Source: Gp6-AA40 sp963741135 (GTDB lineage: Bacteria; Acidobacteriota; Vicinamibacteria; Vicinamibacterales; UBA2999). From it: DNA of 64,000 nucleotides. The DNA lies in the NCBI GenBank assembly GCA_963741135.1, contig CAVUHC010000008.1, positions 496,001 through 560,000 of the forward strand, in the 5' to 3' direction. The position numbers and the translations under genes are program-made. The first letter of the stretch is position 1; every line of letters begins with the position of its first letter. Below the pieces are notes generated by a model that did not search any database, was not told where the DNA came from, and saw nothing but the letters and a program-made list of their open reading frames with translations. Of this stretch, positions 40,946 to 51,557 are shown in pieces.

Positions 40946-41114
40946 CAGCGTGGACATCAGGTTCGCCCTCGAGCGCTTCGACGACGAAAACCGTGGCCAT
41001 CGACTTCAGTTGCTCGGCGCCAAGGCGCGGCGCGTCTGGTGCTACAGACCGTGTCCATTCCGCGTACCGGCGCTTCGGCGTGACGACGAGCGCGACGCGA
41101 TTCACCAATTCCAC
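40946..41114 (-). pseudogene. Truncated small hypothetical gene
   Basis: AGGAGGT precedes GTG 41114, which starts VELVNRVALVVTPKRRYAEW ... LKSMATVFVVEALEGEPDV. At that point the sequence switches to the kinase-tail remnant. The N-terminus looks like a known small acidic protein type, cut off at about 55 codons, which suggests a deletion that joined two genes. Confidence 0.5.
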
Positions 41115-41164
41115 GTCATACCTCCTGTGGAAGGCCGGAGATTGTAGATCGAGCCGAGAGCATT

Positions 41165-41280
41165 TCACTGCGTCCGGGCTGTCAATGCAATGCCGGCCCT
41201 CTTGTCCACGTCGTCCTTGATGTGCGCGAGGACGCGACGGTGAATCGCGTGAATGAGGTAGTTGCTGAACCACGCCGGAT
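41165..41280 (-). pseudogene. 3' fragment of an unknown gene, cut by the 199-bp element
   Basis: An open 3' end reading PAWFSNYLIHAIHRRVLAHI, KDDVDKRAGIALTARTQ and a stop at 41165. It begins where the repeat element at 41281 starts and has no start codon of its own. Either the element's insertion cut the gene, or this is chance. Confidence 0.4.
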
Positions 41281-41479
41281 GGACGCATGTTGCGTGGCGG
41301 CGCGTTGGAGCCATGCCGACAGCGAAGTCGGAAAAACGCGAGGCGGCTCAGGGGATCAGCGAGGTTGAGCGCCGTTCGCGAAGCGAACGTTTGTGGCGCG
41401 ACCCGAGCGGCCAGCGGCCGGGAGCGGTCGTCCGAGCGTTTTCCGGCGTGGCGACCGCGGCGCGACGCAACATGCGTCC
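41281..41479 (+). mobile_element. 199-bp terminal-inverted-repeat element, copy A
   Basis: Ends: GGACGCATGTTGCGTGGCG on the left and CGCGACGCAACATGCGTCC on the right, reverse complements except at two or three positions. Interior hairpins include GTTCGCGAAGCGAAC and GAGCGGCCAGCGGCCGGGAGCGG. Copy B at 53626-53825 is the same in opposite orientation; copy C at 56118-56218 is partial. Too short for a transposase, so non-autonomous (MITE-like) if mobile. Confidence 0.75.
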
Positions 41480-41496
41480 GTCCGGTGTCCGAGGTC

Positions 41497-42989
41497 TTAT
41501 CGATCGAATGATTCGCGCCGACCTGACTCCGTCAGCCGAATGACGTAGCGCTCCGGGATCCGTCCGGAACATCTCCTGCAGCTCGCCGAGGCTGCGCGCG
41601 CCGCCGTAGCTGATCGCGGAGCACAGGTGCTTCAGCATGTCGCGGAGCATGGGCCGCACCGAGCCGCGCGCCGGCACGCGATTTCCATCCCCTCGGCGCC
41701 GAGCGCCTCGACGTCGGCAGCTTCGGCATCCTCGACGTCGAGCCGATCGACGATCGCCTGCAGCGACGCCATCCCGCGAAACACCTTGAACGGCACGCGC
41801 ACGGTCTTGTGCGACTCGGGAACGACGACCGGCTTCTGCACGATGTCGCCCGGCGTCTCCGATGGTGCCGGCCAGCGCGCTTCCGAGCATCACCGTGTCG
41901 CCGCCGAACAGCAGCGCCTGCACCAGCGCGCCGTCGCGCTTCACGCCGCCGTCGGCGATGAGCGGCACGCGTCCGTCCGCCGCCTCGCGGCACTCGACGA
42001 GCGCCTGCACCTGCGGCACGCCGAAGTTCGTGTTCAGCCGCGTCGTGCAGCCGCCGCCAGGTCCGATGCCCACCTTGATCCCGTTGACGCCGCGCTCGAG
42101 CAGGAACCGCACGCCGTCGGCCGTGGCGACATTGCCGGCCACGAGCTCGACGTCGCCGAACCGCTTGCGAAACGCGTCGATCGCCCGCGCCATCACCACC
42201 GAGTGGCCGTGCGCGATGTCGATGACGATCACGTCGACGCCGGCGCGGAGGAGCTCGGCGGCGCGCTCGAGATAGTCGCCCTTGGCGCCGATCGCGGCGC
42301 CGACGCGCAGCCGTCCCTGCGCGTCGCGCGTGGCGAACGGCAGATGCCGCTGGGTGCATCGAGATCCTTGGCGGTGATGAGGCCGAGCAGCGTGCCGTCG
42401 TCGTCGACGAGCGGCAGCTTCTTGATCTTGTTCGCGCGCATCACGTCTTCCGCGGCGCGCAGGTCGGGCGTGCCCTGCTGCACGATCAGCCGCTCGCGCG
42501 GCGTCATGCGCGACGCCACGGTGCCCTGCGATCGTTCGACGAACCGCAGGTCGCGCGTCGTCAGCAGCCCCTGCAGCCGGCGGCGGTCGTCGACGACGAC
42601 GAGCGTGCCGACGCCGGTCGTCCGCATCCGCGTCGCGGCCTCAGCGAGGCTCGCGTCGGCGACGATCGTGTACGGGTCGCCGATGATGCCGTGCTGCTTG
42701 CGCTTGACGATCTCGACCTCGCGCACCTGCGGCTCGATCTCGCCGCTGCGGAAGCCGCGGTCGATGATGCCGATGCCGCCTTCCTCGGCCACGGCGATCG
42801 CCATCTCGGATCGCGTCACCGTGTCCATGTTGGCGGAGACGATCGGGCGCTTCAGCGTCAGACCGGTGCGAGAAGCGGCGACGTCAGATCGATGGCGGAC
42901 GGATCGCGCCGCTCGATGACGCTGTACTGCGGCGTGAACAGGAAGTCGTCGAAGGTCGAGCCGCGTACCAAGTCGAGAAGTGATGACAT
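41497..42989 (-). CDS. guaB: IMP dehydrogenase family protein with CBS pair (frameshifted)
   Basis: NAD-dependent oxidation of IMP to XMP, first step to GMP. From 42989: MSSLLDLVRGSTFDDFLFTP, RPIVSANMDTVTRSEMAIAV, the CBS pair (DPYTIVADASLAEAATRMRT ... KKLPLVDDDGTLLGLITAKD), IKVGIGPGGGCTTRLNTNFG with the catalytic Cys, and VPLIADGGVKRDGALVQALL. The C-terminus ends ERYVIRLTESG, stop 41497. The catalytic loop differs from the usual GPGSICTTRIVAG, so a GMP-reductase-like activity is possible. Frame changes near 42870, 42345, 42235, 41865, 41675 and 41555. The 199-bp element ends 17 bases after the stop. Confidence 0.87.
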
Positions 42990-43042
42990 GACGAGAGCCT
43001 ATAACTCCCAACTGCTAACGCCCAGCTCCCAAGGAGCATTCG

Positions 43043-45439
43043 TCAGCAAGAGCGCAGCGTCAGCGCCGCGAAGCCGTACATCAAGCCGCTGCGCACAGCG
43101 TGATCGAGAACCCCCAGTTCATCGCGATGAAGACGGCAAGGGTGGCGCCCACGACCGAGAACGCGCCGTTGATGCCCCAGCCCCACGCAATGATATCGGC
43201 GCGATCGATCGCCACCAGCCGCATGCCGCCCGGAAGAGGCATTCCGAGCAGGATGCCGATCGGGACGATGAGCGCGACGGCGAAGGCGATGCGCAGCGGC
43301 AGCGCCCACGGGATCCCGACGTCGATGAGCCGATGCCAGGCCGACGGCAGCCATGATCGAGGCGATCATCGCGGCGGTCAACGCACGAACCGTGACGGCC
43401 CGGACGCGATGCGGCTCGATGCGGCGGCTGATCAAGCTGCCGATTCCGGTGCCGAGCAGCAGCGAAAACAGTGTCACGGTCAGCGAATAGACCGGGTGTC
43501 CGAGCAGCAGCACGAAGCGCTGCAGCAGCGCCACCTCGAGCAGCATGAACCCTGCGCCGAGCGCGCCGAAGTAGGCGAGCCACGCGACCCACCCGCGGCC
43601 GGGGCGCTCGCCCGCCGATCAGCAGCGGGCCGATGACGAACAGCGACGACGAGGATCGCGGAGATCGCCATGAGCGTCATCAGTGCGCTGAGGCCGTTGC
43701 CGAACAGCATGGTTCGGCCGAACGCCACCTGCATCTGGTCGCGCAGCCGCGTCGTGTGGAAGAAGAACGGGCGGTCGTCGGTCGTCGGCGTGACGTCGAG
43801 CGGGTACGACGACAGAAACTGCTCGCGATCGCCCGCCAGGATGAGCCGGCGGTAGTCTGCCGCGCTCGTCCCCGTGCGCTGCATCTCCACCGGCTCGTCG
43901 ACAGCGGGTGGCGGCGGGAGGCCCGGCGCGTACAGGATCGAGAATCCGAGGTCGTCGCTCACCTGCTGCAGCCGCGCCACCTCCTCGGCGGTGAACGGCT
44001 GCTTCTTCAGCAGGAACGTCGCGACGCGGTCGTAGCGAACGATGGCCAGATGCGTCGACGCGTCGAGTCCTCGCGCGGCGCACGCCTCCTGGGCGAGCGA
44101 CACGAGTCGCAGGCCGTCGAAGACCCAGCGCGTGATGGTCAGCACGCCCGTCGTCGCGTGAGGTGATCGAGGTACTCGCCGAACGCCTCTTTCGTGTAGA
44201 GCGAGTTCTCGGTCAGCGTGTAGGCGCCGGCCGCCGTCGCCGCCCACGTGTCGACGAGCGACGCCTGGATCACGTCGTATCGCGACGCGCTCCGCCGCAC
44301 GAAGCTGCGGCCGTCGTCGACGTGGATCGACACGCGGGGGTTTGCGTAGACGCCGCCGGAGTAATCGCGAAAGCGTCCGAGCATCACGTCGCGCGCGATG
44401 ATCGGATTGATCTCCACGCCATCGACGTGCGAGGCGCCGAAGACCAGCGCGGACAGCAGATCGCGTCCGCCGCCAGGCCCGATGACGAGCGCCGTGAATC
44501 CGCCGGGCCGTTCGACGAGGTGGTAGCCGAGCGCGGTCAGCTCGTACCGCAGATATGCGGCGCTCTGCAGGATCGCCGCTGCCCTTGAGGATCGGCGTCG
44601 ACGCCGCCGAATCGATGTCCATGAAGAGCGACGGCCCGCGCGTTCCCGGTGAACGTCGGGCTGAGCGACCAGTCGCCGTGCGGCCGGTCGTACACAGCGA
44701 CGCGCGAGAACGAATTCCACTTGCTGAAGAGAATCCGATCGCCCACGTGTCCCTTCGTGTCGACGACGTCGAACGGGGCGGCGCCCGCCAGCTGGGCTGC
44801 CGCCGCGCACGCCGAACAGCACGATCGCGACAGCGGCAGACCGACGGCGCCGTGCCGCGAGGCGCGAAACGCGATCGCGGCAGCGATCGACAGCGCGGCG
44901 GCCGTCATGACGACGCCGGGCGCGCCCAGCCAGTTCAGCAGCGGAATGAGGACGAGGCAGCCGGTGGCGGCGCCGATGAGATCGGCCGCGTAGAGGACGT
45001 TGATCCGATCGCGTCAGCCGCGCGAACGCAACCGACATGACGCTGCCGCCGGTGAAGAACGGCAGCGCGGCGAGTCCATAAATCGCGAGCATCAGACCGA
45101 GGTTCTCGCGGCGAGTAGTTGAGGCCGACGCGTATGCGAACGAGGCACGCGAGCGCGACAAGCGTGGCCAGCGCATGAATCGAGCGCGGTGGCCGACAGC
45201 AGCGTGCGGATATCGACGCGCGCCAGCCGGCGACGCGCCAGATAGACGCATACGCCGCTCGCGCTCAGGCCGAAGAGCGCGATCGAGATCGCAAGGAACG
45301 CGAAGTGGTAATACATCGTGACCGAGAAGATGCGCGTCAGCGCCAGCTCGGTCATCAGGAGCGCGGCCGATACGGCCGCAATGCCGCCGAGAATTGTGCG
45401 ATCCGTGGCACGTACGCTCACGGCAATCGTGTCGGTCAT
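43043..45439 (-). CDS. Membrane-embedded spermidine-synthase-like protein (frameshifted)
   Basis: A large protein (about 800 residues) with N-terminal membrane helices (ILGGIAAVSAALLMTELALT, MYYHFAFLAISIALFGLSAS), a central methyltransferase-fold domain with VIGPGGGRDLLSALVFGASH, VDGVEINPIIARDVM and YDVIQASLVDTW, and more helices at the C-terminus. The fold is that of polyamine aminopropyltransferases, but such membrane versions have no proven substrate. Frame changes at least near 45185, 45105, 45015, 44815, 44640, 44580, 44160, 43650, 43610 and 43345. Start ATG 45439, stop 43043. Confidence 0.78.
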
Positions 45440-45524
45440 GTCGTCCGAGTCTAGCAGGAACATCATTTGCAGCCTGCTCGCACAAGCGCAAGCGTAACGG
45501 CGCTCGGCGGACTCGGAGGTGGTT

Positions 45525-46558
45525 ATGAAGGTAGTGATTGCGGTGCTTGCTTGCCTGATGTGCTGTGGCGAAGTGAGCGCCCAGACTCTCCTTCATTCCA
45601 CGACGGACGTACCGCCGGTCGCGATCGCGCCGGCGCCGCCGACCCCAGCTCCGACGCGGTCGGTCGATACAGGCTCCGGGATCTTCCGCAGCGGCGTCGA
45701 CCTTGTCTCGCTCAATGTGATCGTCACCGACGAGAAAGACAAGTTCGTGACCGGCCTCGCGTCTGAAGGACTTCGTCGTTTTCGAGGATGGCGTCCAGCA
45801 GGATCTGTCGTTCTTCGCAGCCGCGAACGTGCCGCTCGATCTGGCGATCCTGCTCGACATGCTCATCGAGCATGACCGACAAGATGAGCGACAGTCCAGC
45901 AGGCGGCGGTCGGTTTCGCGTCGCATCTGCGGCAGGGCGACCGGATCATGGTGGTCGGCATCAAGGACACCGTGCGCACGCTGCATCCGCTCGACGCGCG
46001 ACGTCAACGGTGCGAGCGATGCGATCCGCCGCGCGACAGCGAGTGGCAGCACTTCTCTGTACAACGCCGTCTACACGACCATCAGGCAGATGGAAAAGGT
46101 GCGCGCTGTCGACGGCGAGGTCCGCCGCCAGGCGATTGCGGTGCTGACCGATGGTGACGATACCACCAGCCTCGTGATGTTCGATGATCTGCTCGCGCTC
46201 TCGAAGCAGGCTGGCATCGCGATCTACACGATCGTGCTGAAGTCACCGTATCCTGTGATCGGTTTTGCCAGCCGCAAGTATTTTTCCGAGGGCGAGTTCG
46301 CGATGAAGGCGCTGGCGCATGGAAACTGGCGCGCGGTCGTTCTTTCCGACCGATATTTCGCAGCTTGCCGGCGTCTACGACCAGATCACGCAGGAGCTGT
46401 CGAACCAGTACGTCATCGGGTATACCTCGAAGAATCCGAAGCGGGACGGCGCGTTCCGCCGCCTCGTCGTCCGCGTCACGGAGTCAAACGTACGGACCCG
46501 TACGCGCTCTGGCTACCAGGCGACGGCCCAGTCGGCCCAGATCTCCCAGAACAAATAG
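45525..46558 (+). CDS. Secreted VWA-domain protein, VWFA-related acidobacterial type (frameshifted)
   Basis: GGAGGT lies just before ATG 45525. A signal peptide (MKVVIAVLACLMCCGEVSAQ) is followed by GIFRSGVDLVSLNVIVTDEK, VTGLASE, FEDGVQQDLSFFAAANVPLD and a MIDAS-type DxSSSM (after an indel), then TSLYNAVYTTIRQM, RQAIAVLTDGDDTTS, TGARSFFPTDISQLAGVYDQ and SNQYVIGYTSKNPKRDGAFR. This domain order is the TIGR03436-type VWFA-related family that is greatly expanded in Acidobacteria. Extracytoplasmic; ligand unknown. Frame changes near 45768, 45860, 45895, 46000 and 46318. Confidence 0.9.
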
Positions 46559-46573
46559 ACGCCCTGTACCCGC

Positions 46574-46650
46574 GGCGCGGACCTTCGAGTCCGCGGAATG
46601 ATCAGGTCCGCGGAATGATCAGGTCCGCGGAACGATCAGGTCCGCGGACA
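46574..46650. repeat. 17-bp tandem repeat, four copies
   Basis: Unit GTCCGCGGAATGATCAG, three near-perfect copies from about 46590 plus a partial fourth (GTCCGCGGACATCGG). It begins with a GCGCGGACC motif. It belongs to the GTCCGCGG palindrome family in this window and lies 18 bases before the next start. Confidence 0.85.
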
Positions 46651-46667
46651 TCGGCTAAGATCCGGTC

Positions 46668-47154
46668 GTGATCATCCCGATCCTCGCACTACTCGCAACC
46701 GCCTGGCTCACCCTGATCGTCGCAGCGCCTATCCTTCCAATACCGATCGCGGGCGCCCTTTACGCCCTCGGGTCCCACATCTGCCACCAGAGACCTGATC
46801 GATCGTTCCACCTTCTGGCGGCGCAACTGCCGGTGTGCGGGCGATGCACCGGGATCTACGCCGGCGCCGCCCTTGGCGCATCCGCCGCCGCGCTCGTCGC
46901 GCCGTTTCGAGATTCCGCGGCGCGGTTGTCAGCCGCGCACGGTCCTGTTCCTGGGCGCGGTTCCCACCGGTTTGACGCTGGCGTGCGAGTGGGTTGGGCT
47001 CTGGAAGGGATCGAACGTCGTGCGCGCCGCCGCGGGTCTTCCGCTTGGCGTCGTTGTCGCGCTCGTGGTTGTTCAGGCCGCCGCTACGGTACACTACGGC
47101 GGATGCGCGCAACGACGGCCGATCGCGAGCAATCGGCCATCTACACCTATCTAG
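46668..47154 (+). CDS. DUF2085 family membrane protein (one frameshift)
   Basis: Multi-pass membrane protein. GTG 46668 gives VIIPILALLATAWLTLIVAA, then the family signature GSHICHQRPDRSFHLLAAQL-PVCGRCTGIYAG with conserved Cys and His, suggesting metal binding. After a frame change near 46935 come TVLFLGAVPTGLTLACEWVG and VVRAAAGLPLGVVVALVVV. Function unknown. It overlaps the next gene. Confidence 0.8.
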
Positions 47155-47499
47155 ATCTGTCTGGCGGCGTGGGCCATTCCCGGTGCCGGGCACCTGCTGC
47201 TCGGTCGCGTGCAGAAGGGCGTCACCTTTCTCATCACGTTGACGCTGATGTTCGTCTTCGGCTTGTGGCTCGAGGGACGGCTCTTTCCGATCGAGCTCAG
47301 CCAGCCGCTCGTCGCGCTTGCGGCGCTCGCCGATCTCGGCATCGGCATTCCTTTCTTCATCGCCCGCGCAATGGGTGCCGGCGCCGGCCGCGTGGTGGCG
47401 CTGACCTACGAGTACGGCAACGCGTTTCTCATCGTCGCGGGCCTGATGAACATGCTGGTCGTGCTCGACGCCTTCGACATCGCGCAGGGACGCAAATGA
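47103..47499 (+). CDS. DUF6677-like membrane protein (one frameshift)
   Basis: About 130 residues. MRATTADREQSAIYTYLD, then, after a frame change near 47165, AAWAIPGAGHLLLGRVQKGV and three hydrophobic segments (FLITLTLMFVFGLWL, LVALAALADLGIGIPFFIA, FLIVAGLMNMLVVLDAFDIA). The WxxPGxGHLLLGR motif suits the DUF6677/TM2-like group. Function unknown. It sits in a run of three small membrane genes. Confidence 0.7.
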
Positions 47500-47506
47500 C
47501 CGTCGC

Positions 47507-47672
47507 ATGCTCGGCTTGATGATCATCTTCGCGCTCTTCGTGTCGGTCGTGTTCGGCACGCTCATGCGCGACGAGCCGCAAGGAGCAGCTGCGCTTCGGC
47601 GCGCGGCTGTTTGCGGCGTTCGTGGTCGGCGGCATCGCGCTCGGCTGGCTCCTGTACCCCCTTCCGCTCTAA
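47507..47672 (+). CDS. Small two-helix membrane protein (one frameshift)
   Basis: About 54 residues: MLGLMIIFALFVSVVFGTLM (helix 1), RDEP, then after a frame change near 47582 KEQLRFGARLFAAFVVGGI and ALGWLLYPLPL (helix 2). The stop overlaps the following repeat. Function unknown; it is 7 bases after the preceding gene. Confidence 0.55.
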
Positions 47673-47774
47673 TGCAAAATGCAAAATGCAAAATGCAAAC
47701 GGTACCAACATGTAAACGGGACCGGTGCTCACAGCACTGATAGTGTTTGCATTTTGAATTTTGCATTTTGCATT
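47671..47774. repeat. AATGCAA repeat hairpin, second copy
   Basis: Arm 47671-47700 is identical to 12215-12244, and arm 47745-47774 differs from 12286-12315 at one base. The loop (47701-47744) is unrelated to the other loop. It starts in the stop codon of the small membrane gene and ends 13 bases before the vanZ start. Confidence 0.92.
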
Positions 47775-47787
47775 TCGTGAGCCGGCC

Positions 47788-48187
47788 ATGATCCCCGCCG
47801 TCTCAGTCTCTGGGGACCAGTCGTCGTCTACATGGCTGCCATCTTCTTTGTGTCATCGCTCCACCAAGCGCCGCTGCCACCTGGAGTGTCTGACAAGCCG
47901 GCGCACGCCTTCGGCTATATGGGTCTCGGGTTCATGATCGCGCGCGCGCTGGCCGGAGGGCTCCCGCCGCGCATCACGCGACGCGACGCTTTTCATGGGC
48001 CTCGCGCATCGCGTCGCCTACGCGGCCAGCGATGAATTCCACCAGCGGTTCGTACCAGGTCGGTCCGCCGACCTCGCCGATCTCGTACGCGGACGCGATG
48101 GGCTCGGCGATCGCGCTGAGCGCCTGTTGGGCGTGGGGTATAATTTCGCCTCGCAGCAGGCAGCCTGCAGCACGCAGCCAGCAGTGA
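47788..48187 (+). CDS. VanZ family protein (frameshifted)
   Basis: Small membrane protein: LWGPVVVYMAAIFFVSSLHQ, VSDKPAHAFGYMGLGFMIAR, and YAASDEFHQRFVPGRSADLA-DLVADAMGSAIA, the VanZ core motif. Named for teicoplanin resistance, but most family members have no known role. Frame changes near 47805, 47993 and 48095. The C-terminal residues after SACWAWGIISPRS are encoded by a GCAGC repeat. Confidence 0.82.
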
Positions 48188-48228
48188 AAGCATTGGCCAG
48201 CCGCCCGCCGCTCGCTGCAGGCTATTAG
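48151..48228. repeat. GCAGCC repeat hairpin
   Basis: Left arm 48151-48184 (TCGCAGCAGGCAGCCTGCAGCACGCAGCC...) and a weaker right arm 48194-48228 (GGCCAGCCGCCCGCCGCTCGCTGCAGGCT...). It ends at the start of the enoyl-CoA hydratase gene. Confidence 0.65.
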
Positions 48229-48230
48229 CC

Positions 48231-49022
48231 ATGAACTTTGACAACCTCCTGCTCGATCGCGACGGCGCCGTCGCGATCATCACGATCAACCGTCCGGCGG
48301 TTCTCAACGCCCTCAACACCCCGACCACCGACGAACTCCGGCGCGCCGTGCTCCAACTGAAGCACGATGCCGCCGTGCGCGTCGGTCATCGTCACCGGCG
48401 CGGGCGAGAAGTCGTTCGTCGCCGGCGCCGACATCAACGAGCTCGCCGCCCTGAAGCCCGCGCGAAGGCAAGGAGCACGCACAGCGGGGCCAGCACGTCT
48501 TCGATCTGATCGAGAACATGGGGAAGCCCGTGATCGCCGCCGATCAACGGCTTTGCGCTCGGCGGCGGCTGCGAGCTGGCGATGGCGTGCACGCTGCGCA
48601 TGGCGGCGGACACCGCCCGCTTCGGACAGCCGGAAATCAATCTCGGGATCATTCCCGGTTACGCTGGGACGCAGCGTCTCTCGCGGCTTGTGGGCAAAGG
48701 GCGTTGCGCTCGATCTGCTTGCTGACGGGTCGGCAGATCAAGGCCGACGAAGCGCTGCAGATCGGGCTGGTCAACAGGGTCGTCCCGGCCGCCGAGCTGA
48801 TGACGGAGGCGAAGAAGCTCGCCGCGGAGCTCGCGTCCAAGGCGCCCGATCGCGGTGCAGTTCATCATCGAAGCGGTCAATCGCGGCCTCGAGATGTCGT
48901 TCGACAAGGCGACAATTCCTCGAGGCCACACTCTTCGGCCTCGTCGCCTCAACCGGCGGACATGCGCGAAGGGACGCGCGCGTTCCTCGAAAAGCGCAAG
49001 ACCGCAGTTCACGGGCGAGTAG
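48231..49022 (+). CDS. Enoyl-CoA hydratase/isomerase (frameshifted)
   Basis: Crotonase-fold enzyme of beta-oxidation. MNFDNLLLDRDGAVAIITIN, RPAVLNALN, KSFVAGADINELAAL with the oxyanion-hole glycine, GKPVIAAINGFALGGGCELA, FGQPEINLGIIPGYAGTQRL with catalytic glutamate, and KADEALQIGLVNRVVPAAEL. Frame changes near 48382, 48465, 48545, 48660, 48725, 48850, 48915, 48950 and 49005. The true end is probably EKRKPQFTGE, stop 49020-49022. Together with the acyl-CoA dehydrogenase at 35260 it suggests fatty- or amino-acid catabolism. Confidence 0.88.
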
Positions 49023-49054
49023 GTGGCAGCCAGGGCTGGTGGGCGGGTGCGGTT

Positions 49055-49544
49055 GTGCAGGAGCTGACTGGTTCGCTCACCGCGGCCGGCTATCGCTTCG
49101 CGATTGTCGTCTCACGCTTCAACGAGGACATCACGGAGGGACTGCTGAACGGCGCGCACGGGCTCAGCTTGTGGAGGCGTCGGTCCGGCGACGAGGACCT
49201 GACGGTCGTGCGCGTGCCCGGCGCCTTCGAGATTCCCGTGGCGGCGCTCAGCGCTGGCCGAGAGCGGGATCTGTTCGACGCAATCATCTGCCTCGGCTGC
49301 CTGATCAAGGGCGACACGATGCACTTCGAGTACATCGCCGAGGCCGCGTCGCACGGGCATCGCGCAAGCGTGCCGCGGCGACCGGCGTACCGATGGCCTT
49401 CGGCGTGCTGACGACGATGACCGAGGAGCAGGCGGTGGAACGGGCCGCCGATGGCCCCGGGAACAAGGGACGCGAAGCGGCGCTGCTGCGGTCGAGATGG
49501 CCACGCTCTTCCGTCAGCATGGATCGACGGAGAGCGGCGCATGA
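49055..49544 (+). CDS. ribH: 6,7-dimethyl-8-ribityllumazine synthase (frameshifted)
   Basis: Penultimate step of riboflavin synthesis. GTG 49055: VQELTGSLTAAGYRFAIVVS-RFNEDITEGLLNGA, VVRVPGAFEIPVAALSA, FDAIICLGCLIKGDTMHFEY, GVPMAFGVLTTMTEEQAVER and GNKGREAAL. Frame changes near 49165, 49360 and 49485. The stop overlaps the nusB start (ATGA); ribH-nusB is a common gene order. Confidence 0.9.
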
Positions 49545-50008
49545 CCACGCAGCGCCGAACGGCGGGCGGCCGCGCGACCCGGAAAAGAGTCGCGGCATCG
49601 CGCGCGCGAGGCGGCGGTGCAGATGCTCTACCAATGGGAGGTCGGACGCGATCCGATGTCCGATGTTGTGCTCAGACGTTCTGGACACACGGGCCGTCGG
49701 CGTCGCAGTCGGTCCCCGACGAGCTGCGAATGTTTGCCACGACGCTCGCCAACGGTGTTGCTGGCGCAGTCGAGGCGATCGATCCGATGATCGCCGAAGC
49801 CGCCGAGCACTGGCGGATCGAGCGGATGAACGTCCTCGATCGCCTGATCCTGCGGCTGGCGATCTACGAGTTCCTGCACGAGCCGGACACGCCGGCGAAG
49901 GTCATCATCAACGAGGCGCTGGAGCTGGCGCGGACGTTCAGCACCGACGACTCGGTCCGGTTCATCAACGGGATTCTCGACGCGATCCGCCAGACGCTGC
50001 GAACGCGA

Positions 50009-50012
<4 letters not shown>
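49541..50012 (+). CDS. nusB: Transcription antitermination factor NusB (frameshifted)
   Basis: RNA-binding factor of the rRNA antitermination complex. MTTQRRTAGGRATRK, then RHRAREAAVQMLYQWEVGRD, DELRMFATTLANGVAGAVEA, WRIERMNVLDRLILRLAIYE, TPAKVIINEALELARTFSTD and SVRFINGILDAI. The natural stop is probably the TGA at 50010-50012, overlapping the lysS ATG; as given, one missing base leaves nusB and lysS in one frame. Other frame changes near 49575, 49615 and 49680. Confidence 0.87.
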
Positions 50013-51519
<1,507 letters not shown>

Positions 51520-51521
51520 CA

Positions 51522-51553
51522 GTGTAGAGGCGGGCCTTCAGACCCGCCGGCCA
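51522..51553. repeat. GGCGGGCCTTCAGACCCGCC palindrome
   Basis: Near-perfect hairpin in the 38-base gap between lysS and lolC. A close relative is at about 21993-22015. It may end the lysS transcript in part. Confidence 0.7.
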
Positions 51554-51557
51554 TGCC

